A stretch of 17,606 bases of DNA from Microcaldota archaeon (GTDB taxonomy: Archaea > Micrarchaeota > Micrarchaeia > Micrarchaeales > Micrarchaeaceae), in assembly GCA_021800135.1 (NCBI GenBank), contig JAJYZH010000005.1:1-17606 (forward strand), written 5' to 3'. The notes beneath the pieces were generated by a model, which was not told the origin of the DNA, did no database searches, and was given only the letters and a program-made list of their open reading frames with translations. Positions 1 to 6,679 of the stretch are shown in pieces. Position 1 is the stretch's first letter. The number at the start of each line of letters is the position of its first letter. Made by a program: the position numbers and the translations under genes.

Positions 1-2
1 CG

Positions 3-1151
3 ACATTCACCTTCAACGGCGCTTCTGGGGCAACAACGCAGTCGTTCAACGTAGCAATACCATTCTACAACGTGAGCAGCATAGCAATAATCAACGGCCA
101 CGCGATACCAGGGTTGACTGTAAACGTACTTACAGAAAACAGTGTGGCATCAGGCAACACGCTATCCTTGGCATTACTAGGTGAGGAAACATCGCCGTAC
201 GTAGTGTACACACCATCAAGTGCAACCATACCTACATTAGGCAACTTGCAGAGCGTGAACTACAACCAGCAGAACGGATTGGGACCGGAGTCGTTCTCGA
301 TTTCAGGCAGCCCGGCAACTGACTCGTTCGGTACCCCATCTTCAACCGCGCCAAGCGCATGGTTCTCGTTCACAATGAACGAACTTGCAGTGCCGACCAC
401 AGCGTACCTGGATCAGTTGAGCTTTGACATAGCGAACGCGACAGGAGGTGCGACAGCAACGCCATTCTTCCAGTTGAACTACTCCGCTACATCAACAGGA
501 TTGGGAGTACACAACAACATGACGTACACACCGTACAACTCCAGCCTCAACAGCCTTACAGGCAGTGCGTTCACGGTAGGACAGGGCTTCAGGACTGAGA
601 AGGGCAGCAAGGTCGCATCGATAACGTCGACTGTGTTGACGATCGACTTCGCGAAGAGCGTTGACGAGCTGCAGTTCGCAGTAGCGCCGGTAAGCACAAC
701 CATAACGAAGAGCTACTCGCTGTCAGGCCCATACGGAATCGGCCAGGCAACGAACATACCGAACGTATCGATAGGCAAGGTCACGGCGAACATAACGTTG
801 AGCGGAACATCAGGCTACACGATATCTGGAATAAGCAACATAACCGCAACGCCAAGCGTAAGCAGCGCTGACCAGCCTGTATTGCTGAAGAGCCTGTCTT
901 CGACAGCGCCTCTTGTGATACTGGACTCGCAGGGAGTCTCGGCAAGTCCGTACATCCTTATAGGAAGCGGATACGTCAACTCCATGAGCGCGGCATTGCA
1001 GAGCGCATACAACGTGTCGATGACGCCAACTTCGCAGTACGTGCAGGCATACGGCAACAAGATCCTTGTAGCTGGATACTACGCGAACCAGACAACCGCG
1101 GCAGCAAACCAGTTCATCAATGATCTGTACGCTGCGGCGAGCACAACGTAA
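3..1151 (+). CDS. S-layer-like surface protein, C-terminal part (5' end outside window)
   Basis: The reading frame is open to the left edge, so this is the C-terminal 382 residues of a longer protein; the GTG at 72 is internal, because the same frame upstream reads in the same style. The visible part is rich in Ser, Thr, Asn, Ala and Gly, has no cysteine, few charged residues and many N-glycosylation sequons (for example NNMT, NSS, NVS, NQT). It reads as beta-strand repeats and ends in a polar tail without a transmembrane anchor. These are traits of archaeal S-layer or other cell-surface glycoproteins. Codon use is more GC-biased than in nearby small genes (many GCG, ACG, AAC), which fits a highly expressed gene, and a strong T-rich terminator follows. 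No family-defining motif was recognised, so S-layer is an inference; an adhesin-like surface protein is the alternative. Confidence 0.7.
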   Translation, partial: TFTFNGASGATTQSFNVAIPFYNVSSIAIINGHAIPGLTVNVLTENSVASGNTLSLALLGEETSPYVVYTPSSATIPTLGNLQSVNYNQQNGLGPESFSISGSPATDSFGTPSSTAPSAWFSFTMNELAVPTTAYLDQLSFDIANATGGATATPFFQLNYSATSTGLGVHNNMTYTPYNSSLNSLTGSAFTVGQGFRTEKGSKVASITSTVLTIDFAKSVDELQFAVAPVSTTITKSYSLSGPYGIGQATNIPNVSIGKVTANITLSGTSGYTISGISNITATPSVSSADQPVLLKSLSSTAPLVILDSQGVSASPYILIGSGYVNSMSAALQSAYNVSMTPTSQYVQAYGNKILVAGYYANQTTAAANQFINDLYAAASTT

Positions 1152-1159
1152 AAGTAGTA

Positions 1160-1217
1160 ATTTCCTTTCTTTCTTTTTTTAATTTATTTTTCTTTTTCTT
1201 TTCTCTTCCTTTTTTGT
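1160..1217 (+). terminator. T-rich transcription terminator after the surface protein gene
   Basis: Starting about 9 nt after the stop codon there is almost 60 nt of nearly pure pyrimidine with several runs of 5 to 7 T. Archaeal RNA polymerase terminates intrinsically on such T tracts without needing a hairpin. The length suggests strong insulation of a highly expressed gene from top6A downstream. Confidence 0.7.
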
Positions 1218-1270
1218 CCAAGATAATTAGCAGTGACAATGGATCTCTCTTTTTTAGGGAGGAGGAAGCT

Positions 1271-1290
1271 ATTATAAAAGTATAAAAATA
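1271..1290 (+). promoter_or_regulatory. Distal TATA-type promoter upstream of top6A
   Basis: Two adjacent A/T-rich TATA-like elements (ATTATAAAAG and TATAAAAATA) lie directly after a purine-rich stretch (GGAGGAGGAAG) that could act as BRE. Transcription would start around 1300-1310, giving top6A a leader of about 100 nt that contains the hairpin at 1323-1353. Promoter assignment is by sequence only. Confidence 0.45.
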
Positions 1291-1322
1291 ATAGGGGTAA
1301 TAAATAATTGCAACCCAATGGC

Positions 1323-1353
1323 CTGATCTATCGCGGTTTAAGCGCTAGGTCAG
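1323..1353 (+). other. Hairpin in the top6A leader
   Basis: CTGATCTA at 1323-1330 pairs with TAGGTCAG at 1346-1353 (8 bp, one G:U), and GCG at 1333-1335 can pair with CGC at 1343-1345 above a small bulge. It lies between two TATA boxes, so it would be transcribed only from the distal promoter. It does not fold as a tRNA and lacks clear C/D or H/ACA box pairs. Confidence 0.35.
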
Positions 1354-1364
1354 AGAGGATAGCA

Positions 1365-1374
1365 TATTATATAA
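1365..1374 (+). promoter_or_regulatory. top6A: Proximal TATA box of top6A
   Basis: TATTATATAA is centred about 37 nt before the ATG, predicting a start site near 1396 and a leader of about 12 nt. GGCGATC just before the ATG resembles the archaeal Shine-Dalgarno GGTGATC with one mismatch. Confidence 0.55.
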
Positions 1375-1407
1375 GAAAAGGCCAGGGTTGGCAGATTAGG
1401 CGATCAT

Positions 1408-2511
1408 ATGAAAAAAGAGAGTTCCAAGATGCAGGAGATGCTGGAAGATTTCGGCAAAGGCATTGTCACGCAAGTCCAGAAGGAGAAGAACCCTTCATTC
1501 AACACAGTCTCGCGCACGAAGTCCAACATACACTATGATGAGAAGGGCGGGTTCCTGAAGCTTGGGAACACAAAAGAAGAGCGTAGCTTCATAAACGTCG
1601 CGCAGACGAAGAGGTTTATGCAGACAATAGCGATAGCAGACAAGTGCCACAAGTTTGTTAAGGAGAACCTTCACACATCGATAAGGGGGCTTTTCTACCA
1701 GCTCAAGTACTCACTGGGGGAGGATATAGATGAGAATATATTCAACGAGCAGAGCGAATCAAATCCTTTGATAGAAGACCTTGAAGTCGCGCTTGGCATA
1801 AGAAGGGAGGACCTGCACCTTAACGCGAATAGGAAAGGCGTACTCATAGGTAACATGAAAATAAAGGATTACTTTGGCAACGAGGAGCAGGAGATAGATG
1901 TGAGCAAACTGGGAAGGAGCGGGTGGGGCATCCCTAGCGATGTAGACAACGACATAGAGTTTGTCGATGTAAAGGCGAAGTACGTCCTGGTAGTGGAGAA
2001 AGACGCGCTCTGGCAGAGGCTCAACGAAGACGGATTCTGGAAGAAGGAGAATGCCATACTCATAAGCCCGCAGGGGCAGGCGGCAAGAGGGACTAGGCGC
2101 ATAATAAGGAAGCTGGCAGACATGGGGCTGCCGGTATACGTATTCAACGACTGCGACGCCTGGGGGTGGTACATATACTGGACTATAAAGACAGGCAGCA
2201 TAAACCTTGCCTACATAGGCAGGGATATAGCTACGCCGGAGGCGCGGTTCATAGGCGTAACGATGTCAGACCTTGAAAAGTACGATTTCCTGAACACTAT
2301 GACAATGAAGGCAAACGAGGTCGACATAAAAAGGGCTCAGGAGATGCTTGGATATCCTTGGATAAACAGGCACAGGGAGTGGGTGGACGAACTCAATAAG
2401 GTAATCAAGACGAAGAAAAAGCTTGAGGAAGACACACTGCAGGGACCCAGGCTAACTTTCGTTGACGATTACGTAAGGGAAAAAATAAAGAATAGGGAGT
2501 TCCTGCCGTAA
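1408..2511 (+). CDS. top6A: DNA topoisomerase VI subunit A (Spo11-like)
   Basis: This 367-aa protein is the DNA-cleaving subunit of topoisomerase VI, which with the GHKL ATPase subunit B relaxes and decatenates DNA by double-strand passage. An N-terminal winged-helix (CAP-like) domain carries the catalytic tyrosine region, residues 89-102 (SIRGLFYQL), with Arg93 and Tyr97 as the expected active pair. The Toprim domain follows: VVEKDA with Glu198, a GQAARGTRR stretch at 223-231, and the metal-binding FNDCDAWG with Asp248 and Asp250. The family normally has D-x-D-P-x-G there; here Pro is Ala. Length is normal for archaeal Top6A. The ATG at 1408 fits the TATA at 1365-1374 and the full-length N-terminus. 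Subunit B is usually adjacent but is absent from this window, so it must be elsewhere or to the left of the surface protein gene. It ends 4 nt from the convergent gene on the other strand. Confidence 0.95.
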   Translation: MKKESSKMQEMLEDFGKGIVTQVQKEKNPSFNTVSRTKSNIHYDEKGGFLKLGNTKEERSFINVAQTKRFMQTIAIADKCHKFVKENLHTSIRGLFYQLKYSLGEDIDENIFNEQSESNPLIEDLEVALGIRREDLHLNANRKGVLIGNMKIKDYFGNEEQEIDVSKLGRSGWGIPSDVDNDIEFVDVKAKYVLVVEKDALWQRLNEDGFWKKENAILISPQGQAARGTRRIIRKLADMGLPVYVFNDCDAWGWYIYWTIKTGSINLAYIGRDIATPEARFIGVTMSDLEKYDFLNTMTMKANEVDIKRAQEMLGYPWINRHREWVDELNKVIKTKKKLEEDTLQGPRLTFVDDYVREKIKNREFLP

Positions 2512-2515
2512 GGTT

Positions 2516-2929
2516 TCATACGACGTTTACCATTAGTCGCTTCTTCACTGCGTTTATCACGTGGCCATAGTCGCGGTAGTGCATTATTGCTGTAAGTGAC
2601 AGGGTGTATGACCCTTTTTCAGTACTTATGCCTCCAAATACCTCTGCCTTAAGCTCCTTCTCCTCTTTCGGTTCCATGTTGCCTATCCTTATCTCCTTCT
2701 GCTTTGCTATACCCATCTCATCGAAGCCGAGCTGCTGCGGGGTCTCTACCACCACAGAGGTGAGCACCGATTCCGTTGTCATGTTTGCGATATGGATGTA
2801 GAGCATGGATGAGCTCTTCTTCCCGGACTCGAGCCGGTACGGCACAAGCTCTACAGAAAGCTTGTATGGGGGGTTTTTCATCAGCTCTGAGCTGACATCT
2901 CTCTTACCGAATATGTTGAATAAGGACAT
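2516..2929 (-). CDS. Small conserved-looking archaeal protein, beta-sandwich-like, function unknown
   Basis: This 137-aa soluble protein begins MSLFNIFGKR and then reads as alternating beta strands (LSVELVPYRLESGKKSS, LYIHIANMTTESV, EKELKAEVFGG, SYTLSLTAIMHYRDYG). That pattern resembles an immunoglobulin/CARDB or adaptin-ear-like sandwich, an impression rather than a family match. There is no signal peptide, membrane segment or catalytic motif. The ATG is preceded by GTGATC (2937-2932 on the minus strand), a near-perfect match to the complement of the archaeal 16S 3' end, which settles the start. It is tail to tail with top6A and head to head with the 142-aa gene. I do not recognise the family by name. 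Confidence 0.75.
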   Translation of the reverse strand: MSLFNIFGKRDVSSELMKNPPYKLSVELVPYRLESGKKSSSMLYIHIANMTTESVLTSVVVETPQQLGFDEMGIAKQKEIRIGNMEPKEEKELKAEVFGGISTEKGSYTLSLTAIMHYRDYGHVINAVKKRLMVNVV

Positions 2930-2970
2930 GCGATCACAAAGGCCGTTTTGACAATTTAGTATTCCACTCT

Positions 2971-2984
2971 TACATTTATAATTT
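2971..2984 (-). promoter_or_regulatory. TATA box for the 137-aa gene
   Basis: On the minus strand this reads AAATTATAAATGTA, centred about 49 nt before the ATG at 2929, predicting a leader of roughly 20-25 nt that contains the GTGATC Shine-Dalgarno. Confidence 0.5.
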
Positions 2985-3035
2985 TTATTGTTGCTGCTTT
3001 GTTGCGGAAAACAGGTTGCGCAGCTTCATAGTTAG

Positions 3036-3045
3036 CTTTAAATTC
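3036..3045 (+). promoter_or_regulatory. TATA box for the 142-aa gene
   Basis: CTTTAAATTC is centred about 34 nt before the ATG at 3074, predicting a start site near 3066 and a very short leader. With the TATA box at 2971-2984 it makes a divergent promoter region. Confidence 0.45.
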
Positions 3046-3073
3046 TTATTTCTACAAGTATAAACAAGATTGT

Positions 3074-3502
3074 ATGCCCATAAAGTATAATCTTACATGG
3101 GCCGATATGCTTTCAACAAAAATCCACAAAACTGCGATAAAAAGCCCTCCTGCAGAGGGAGAAGATCGCAAAACGATGTTAATAGGGGTAATAGTAGCGG
3201 CACTTTCATCATCACACTCTTGGCAAACTTACAAAGCAGTGAAAGAGAATCCGACGTGGCTCGGTAAACCTGAGGTTAAAGATGAGTATCTAAAAGCTCT
3301 TGAGGACGGGTGGCGGAATATAACGTATACAGACATTAACGAGATTGCGCAAGACAAGAATGTGGAAAACGCGTTTGATACGTGGCTTGTCTTCAACGTA
3401 GAAAAGAAAGAGCACGAGGATTACAGAGAGGCGTGGAAATATCTAATTGAGCAATCGGCAAACAGCTGCGACGACGTGAAGAGGGAGGAAGAAGGCCCTT
3501 AA
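3074..3502 (+). CDS. Unrecognised soluble protein, 142 aa
   Basis: No family was recognised. The protein starts MPIKYNLTWADML, contains one modestly hydrophobic stretch (residues 34-46, TMLIGVIVAALSS) that is too short and polar-flanked for a secure membrane segment, and then becomes charged and Trp/Tyr-rich with predicted helices (DEYLKALEDGW, EDYREAWKYLIEQSAN). The C-terminus is acidic. There is one Cys and no catalytic motif. The coding sequence uses more AT-ending codons (AAA, ATA, GTT, TCA) than its neighbours, which may mean lower expression or transfer. The ATG is supported by the upstream TATA box. About 70 nt separate it from the S51 peptidase on the same strand, so co-transcription is possible but not shown. 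Confidence 0.65.
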   Translation: MPIKYNLTWADMLSTKIHKTAIKSPPAEGEDRKTMLIGVIVAALSSSHSWQTYKAVKENPTWLGKPEVKDEYLKALEDGWRNITYTDINEIAQDKNVENAFDTWLVFNVEKKEHEDYREAWKYLIEQSANSCDDVKREEEGP

Positions 3503-3573
3503 TGCGATAGAGTAGGGACGCGGTTGCTTATTCTGGACACAACGCTTAAGAGTCTCACGGCCCGAGTCTGATT

Positions 3574-4227
3574 ATGGGGACGTTGTTTCTTTCCGGAGGT
3601 GGAAACGTACGGCAGACCAGTAGGCTGGACGGCATATTTGCCAAAACGATTAAGAAGCACAAGAGATTGCTGTACATACCAATAGCCATGCCAGAAAGCG
3701 AACACACCTTCGGTGCGTGTTTTGACTGGATAAGAAAGGCATTAGGACCGCACGACATAAGCAAGATAGATATGTGGGTGGATCTTGCTGGCAGAAGCCA
3801 AACAGAGCTCGATCGCTATGGTGCGGTGTACATTGGCGGCGGGAACGCGTACCATCTGCTTGACGCTATCAGAGGGAGCGGGTTCGACAGGCTACTGCTA
3901 GGATACCTAAGGTCGGGCGGAATCGTTTATGGAGGCAGTGCAGGCGCAATAATACTGGGCAAGGATATAGGTACGACATCGGACAGGAATCTTACTGGCA
4001 CGGGTAACCTGAGAGGGCTAAATGTAGTAAATGGTTACTCGGTGCGTTGCCATTATACGACCAAAGACGATGGCGAACTAAGGAATTATGTAAAGCGCAA
4101 AAGGATAGGTGTTCTGGCTCTGCCGGAAAATTCCGGAATCGTGCTAGATAAAGGCGCGATAAGATCCGTTGGCGTTGTTTACGAATTCACTATCCGAGGC
4201 TCCGGGGTAGAGAAGAGGAGAGTATAG
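3574..4227 (+). CDS. Peptidase family S51 protein (peptidase E / cyanophycinase-like)
   Basis: This 217-aa cytosolic protein has the S51 fold: an N-terminal FLSGGG strand-loop, IGGGNAYHLL at residues 87-96 and the nucleophile elbow GGSAGA at 120-125 with Ser122. Family knowledge places a Ser-His-Glu triad here; His160 (RCHY) and Glu185 (LPENSG) are the best candidates, and Asp137 sits 15 residues after the Ser, as in PepE. Bacterial PepE releases Asp from Asp-X dipeptides and is about 230 aa, so the length is normal. The usual I-D-E-x-T-A around the Glu is replaced by LPENSGI, so substrate preference is open. The ATG at 3574 gives a complete N-terminal strand. No strong Shine-Dalgarno is visible, which suits a leaderless mRNA. 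Confidence 0.85.
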   Translation: MGTLFLSGGGNVRQTSRLDGIFAKTIKKHKRLLYIPIAMPESEHTFGACFDWIRKALGPHDISKIDMWVDLAGRSQTELDRYGAVYIGGGNAYHLLDAIRGSGFDRLLLGYLRSGGIVYGGSAGAIILGKDIGTTSDRNLTGTGNLRGLNVVNGYSVRCHYTTKDDGELRNYVKRKRIGVLALPENSGIVLDKGAIRSVGVVYEFTIRGSGVEKRRV

Positions 4228-4275
4228 CAAAGAAATTTATGATTGGTTTTGTTTTGATATATTGCGATTGATGCT

Positions 4276-4584
4276 ATGGTATTCAAGGTCACAATAATAG
4301 GTTCTGGCGGATGGGGGGGCATTCCAGCTCCGTTTTGCAGGTGCAAGGCGTGCCAATCCGCTCGGGAACCAGGTTCAAAGGACAATAGAACCAGACCAGA
4401 GATATTGGTTGAGACAGAGAAAGGAAGATTTCTGATAGAAATAAGCCCAGACATACGCACGCAATCCTCTAGATTCGATCTGTCTGGCATATTGCATTTC
4501 CTAATCAGCCATTGGCACTTCGACCATATGTACGGCTTGCTGGAATTGCGCTCTTATTACGTGTTCAAGGCAGCCAGAATTTGA
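4276..4584 (+). pseudogene. Truncated PhnP-like metallo-beta-lactamase (MBL)-fold hydrolase fragment
   Basis: The 102-residue frame matches the N-terminal third of PhnP-type MBL phosphodiesterases. It has the GSGG-x-GGIP loop, a zinc-type CRCKAC cluster (Cys21, Cys23, Cys26, the same spacing as in E. coli PhnP), a linker with EILVE, and the metal motif HWHFDH (His79, His81, Asp83, His84). Family members are about 230-260 aa and need further His and Asp ligands from the C-terminal half. These are missing, because translation stops at a TGA 18 residues after the motif. The next frame stays open for about 130 nt but runs straight into the end of the convergent HD gene, so there is no room for the missing domain. 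I call it a decayed gene. A short functional metal-binding protein, or a sequence error plus deletion, is less likely. Confidence 0.65.
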
Positions 4585-4692
4585 TGTTTTATCCAAGTAT
4601 TCTCTTGTGAAGACTATTTCAACTTCTGAATTGGTTGAAACTACCTTTCTCGCGCTAACCTCATTAAATTTGTCCACCCCATCACAATATAG
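4585..4692. other. Non-coding gap, possible remnant of the MBL gene
   Basis: A 108-nt AT-rich stretch lies between the stop of the MBL fragment and the stop of the HD gene. The +1 frame is open through it, but its translation has no recognisable MBL motif. No promoter, RNA or terminator signature is convincing. Confidence 0.4.
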
Positions 4693-5352
4693 TTACTGCT
4701 TCTTCAGATACTTATTTGTTTCCTCGAGTTCCTGTCGGAACTCATTAATAAATACCTTAAGGAATTCATCCCTGTGCTTTGTCAGCCTTTTTGCGGACTT
4801 GGTGTGCATCCTCTTACTTACCCTCATAAGTCTCTGGTAGAATAAGTCAAGGGAATATTTCATCGGTTTGGGCTCCCTTCTTTCGCAGAACGGGTCTTTC
4901 ATATTGTAGAATGCCTTAACATGCATCGGCATAGACGAACCGAACGTTCTCATTATTGATATGGCTCCTGTAGATTCCAACATATCAGCATCCTGCAGTA
5001 CCTTGGCCTCAATGGTCCGCGGCACTATGCCCTTTGAATATGAGCATACGGATATCGCATAGGCTACCTCTCTTATCTTCTCCTTTGGGTATTCCGGTAT
5101 GGTAAGGAGTACCTCCTCGGCGAGCTTTGCGCTTTCCTCGTGCTCCTTGCGGTAGTTATCTGTCCCCTTGTACACTACGGAATCGTGGAACAATGCAGCA
5201 GGTATAACTATGTCTAAATCCGCTCTCTCTTCCCTGGCTATTTTTACAGCGAGCCCCATGACACGATACGCATGCCCGAAATCATGGGATAAGTCATTAT
5301 TTATTCTTTTTTTGAGAAATGCTATAAGTTGATCCTTTATTGAATCTTCCAT
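4693..5352 (-). CDS. HD-domain metal-dependent phosphohydrolase
   Basis: This 219-aa soluble protein is of the HD superfamily (YedJ-like), whose members hydrolyse phosphomono- or diesters, often of nucleotides. The motifs are in order: SHDFGHAYRV with His27, AALFHD with His56-Asp57, and VLQDADMLES with Asp121 as the late metal ligand. A YedJ-like C-terminal region follows (MPMHVKAFYNMKDPFCERRE, then a basic helical tail). The substrate cannot be told from sequence. I chose the ATG at 5352 over the GTG at 5367 because the TATA box at 5374-5381 lies about 26 nt before the ATG, the spacing expected for a leaderless archaeal mRNA. Its 3' end converges on the MBL remnant. Confidence 0.88.
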   Translation of the reverse strand: MEDSIKDQLIAFLKKRINNDLSHDFGHAYRVMGLAVKIAREERADLDIVIPAALFHDSVVYKGTDNYRKEHEESAKLAEEVLLTIPEYPKEKIREVAYAISVCSYSKGIVPRTIEAKVLQDADMLESTGAISIMRTFGSSMPMHVKAFYNMKDPFCERREPKPMKYSLDLFYQRLMRVSKRMHTKSAKRLTKHRDEFLKVFINEFRQELEETNKYLKKQ

Positions 5353-5373
5353 AGATTTATAGTACACTAGAAG

Positions 5374-5381
5374 ATTATATG
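5374..5381 (-). promoter_or_regulatory. TATA box of the HD gene
   Basis: CATATAAT on the minus strand is centred about 26 nt upstream of the ATG at 5352, so transcription would begin at or next to the start codon. Confidence 0.55.
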
Positions 5382-5463
5382 TTTTTCGTAACCCTGGCAG
5401 TTCAGGCTACGGTAAGCAAGTATAATACACGCGTATGTATACTGATATATGTAAATGCCAGTA

Positions 5464-5535
5464 TGGACTTGGCGGGATTTGAACCCGCAACCTCCTGCAT
5501 GCCATGCAGACGCGCTACCATTGCGCTACAAGCCC
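5464..5535 (-). tRNA. tRNA-Ala, anticodon GGC
   Basis: The complete 72-nt cloverleaf reads on the minus strand from GGGCTTG (acceptor 5') to CAAGTCC plus discriminator A. The acceptor has G3:U70, the alanine identity pair. The D stem is GCGC/GCGC; the anticodon stem TCTGC/GCAGG carries loop ATGGCAT with anticodon GGC; the T arm is GCGGG-TTCAAAT-CCCGC. No intron and no encoded CCA. It lies only 10 nt downstream of the secreted-protein gene and may be processed from that transcript. Confidence 0.97.
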
Positions 5536-5545
5536 AAGAATATGT

Positions 5546-6337
5546 TTACACTACCTTAAGGTATTCACAGTTTTGTGACGGTATGTTTATTATGGAGAGA
5601 TTTAATACCTTTTCCTGCTGCATTGAAAAATTGTTGTATGCGTTAGGCCAGTTGCCATGCACGGTCGAATTCATGTATGCCGCGAAGTAGCCACCGCACA
5701 GCTTGAGCGTCTCCCCTACCGTGCTGTTGGTAGGGGTTATTACCCATAGTACTGGGAGTGTCGCGTTGGGGGTTTGTGTAAGGACCTGGTGCGGCTGGCC
5801 GATCTGACTTACGTAATCTGACCATGGGCCATTGTTCTGGTCCAGCAGCGAACCTGTCTGATTCTGCAGCTCTATTCCGAAATAGTGTATATTTATAACG
5901 TTTGACCCGAGGTAGTAGATCGAAGCTGAGTCGCTTGTCCAGTCAAATGTACCATGGAAGGTGACATTTAACAGCACGTAATCCCCTGGAGCTGCTGATG
6001 TCCTGTTTATTGAAACCGTCACTTCACTTACGTTGTTTACCATCTTGAAGCGCACCAGCTTGCCTGTTGTAGAGTTTATATATCCTACCCCTGTGAGGTT
6101 GAAGTAGTTGAACTCCTGAATCCTTTTGCCGGTTGAATTGGAACTTGAGTTCGCTCCGTGTGCCCCAGGGCACGATATGTACCCCGCGCATGGTGACAGC
6201 AGACTGGCTGCAGATACCCATGTGCACCCTGCAGGTATCATAGGGAGGCTGCATACCGCATGGTGCCCCAGAACCAGATATAGTATAAATACGGCCACGA
6301 CCGAGATAAACAGTGCGGAGAGCGCTGCCTTGCGCAT
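5546..6337 (-). CDS. Membrane-anchored extracellular protein, Cys- and sequon-rich
   Basis: This 263-aa protein starts with a short basic segment and one hydrophobic helix (residues about 5-24, ALSALFISVVAVFILYLVLG), then an outside domain with six cysteines (29, 38, 50, 56, 214, 257) and about 13 N-glycosylation sequons. The cysteines could form three disulfides. The middle is beta-strand-like (EVTVSINRTSAAPGDYVLLNVTF), as in surface immunoglobulin-like domains. It is either a signal anchor or an uncleaved signal peptide. I chose the ATG at 6337 because the longer frame to 6496 would read through the LSm gene in another frame and puts no sensible sequence before the membrane helix. It is 79 nt downstream of LSm and may be co-transcribed. 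No family recognised; role in the envelope inferred. Confidence 0.75.
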   Translation of the reverse strand: MRKAALSALFISVVAVFILYLVLGHHAVCSLPMIPAGCTWVSAASLLSPCAGYISCPGAHGANSSSNSTGKRIQEFNYFNLTGVGYINSTTGKLVRFKMVNNVSEVTVSINRTSAAPGDYVLLNVTFHGTFDWTSDSASIYYLGSNVINIHYFGIELQNQTGSLLDQNNGPWSDYVSQIGQPHQVLTQTPNATLPVLWVITPTNSTVGETLKLCGGYFAAYMNSTVHGNWPNAYNNFSMQQEKVLNLSIINIPSQNCEYLKVV

Positions 6338-6416
6338 GCTTATGGCCTCTTGCCTTCTGTTATGGCTCGCTATGAAATCATCAGTCTGCAGATTGACTTC
6401 AGTGCAGGAACTTGAT

Positions 6417-6641
6417 TCAGACCGGAGATATAAAAAGGATGTTGCCTCCGCGCAGCAGTATGGTCCCGAGCTTCGTCTTGAGTTCGCTTCCGTCAAGCTC
6501 CTCTGCGCTGTCTATGACGATGTTCATGTGGACGTCGAACGACACCATCTGCCCCCGTATATCTATGTTGTTCTTCAGCCTTACCAGTATCTTCTGCCCT
6601 ACCATCTTATTCAACAGATCAAAAGGTCTCTCCTGTGGCAT
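6417..6641 (-). CDS. Sm-like archaeal protein (LSm/SmAP)
   Basis: The 74-aa protein is a full-length archaeal LSm, which forms a six- or seven-membered ring binding U-rich RNA in RNA metabolism. The Sm1 motif spans about 12-46, with VGQKILVRLKNNIDIRG and then SFDVHMNIV (Asp36, His38-Met39-Asn40, the RNA-binding loop). Sm2 is ILLRGGNILFISP at 61-73 with Arg64-Gly65. The ATG at 6641 is preceded by GGTG five nt upstream, a partial Shine-Dalgarno. It lies 38 nt downstream of rpoA2 on the same strand, so read-through from the RNAP operon is possible; TTTTAATG at about 6656-6663 could be a weak promoter of its own. In many archaea LSm is instead next to rpl37e. Confidence 0.93.
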   Translation of the reverse strand: MPQERPFDLLNKMVGQKILVRLKNNIDIRGQMVSFDVHMNIVIDSAEELDGSELKTKLGTILLRGGNILFISPV

Positions 6642-6679
6642 CTATACACCAAAACATTAAAAGTAGAATGCATATGTTT

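Noticed and set aside
1308..1538. A 76-codon ORF starting with TTG overlapping the start of top6A
   Set aside because: It is in another frame of top6A, and its first part lies in the leader with the hairpin; no ribosome binding site.
5439..5464. Inverted repeat ATACTG...CAGTAT next to the 3' end of tRNA-Ala as a terminator
   Set aside because: Six base pairs with a 14-nt loop and no T run; not convincing in AT-rich DNA.
5379..5690. A plus-strand ORF containing GFEPATSCMPCRRATIALQA
   Set aside because: This is the familiar false translation of the complement of a tRNA-Ala gene.
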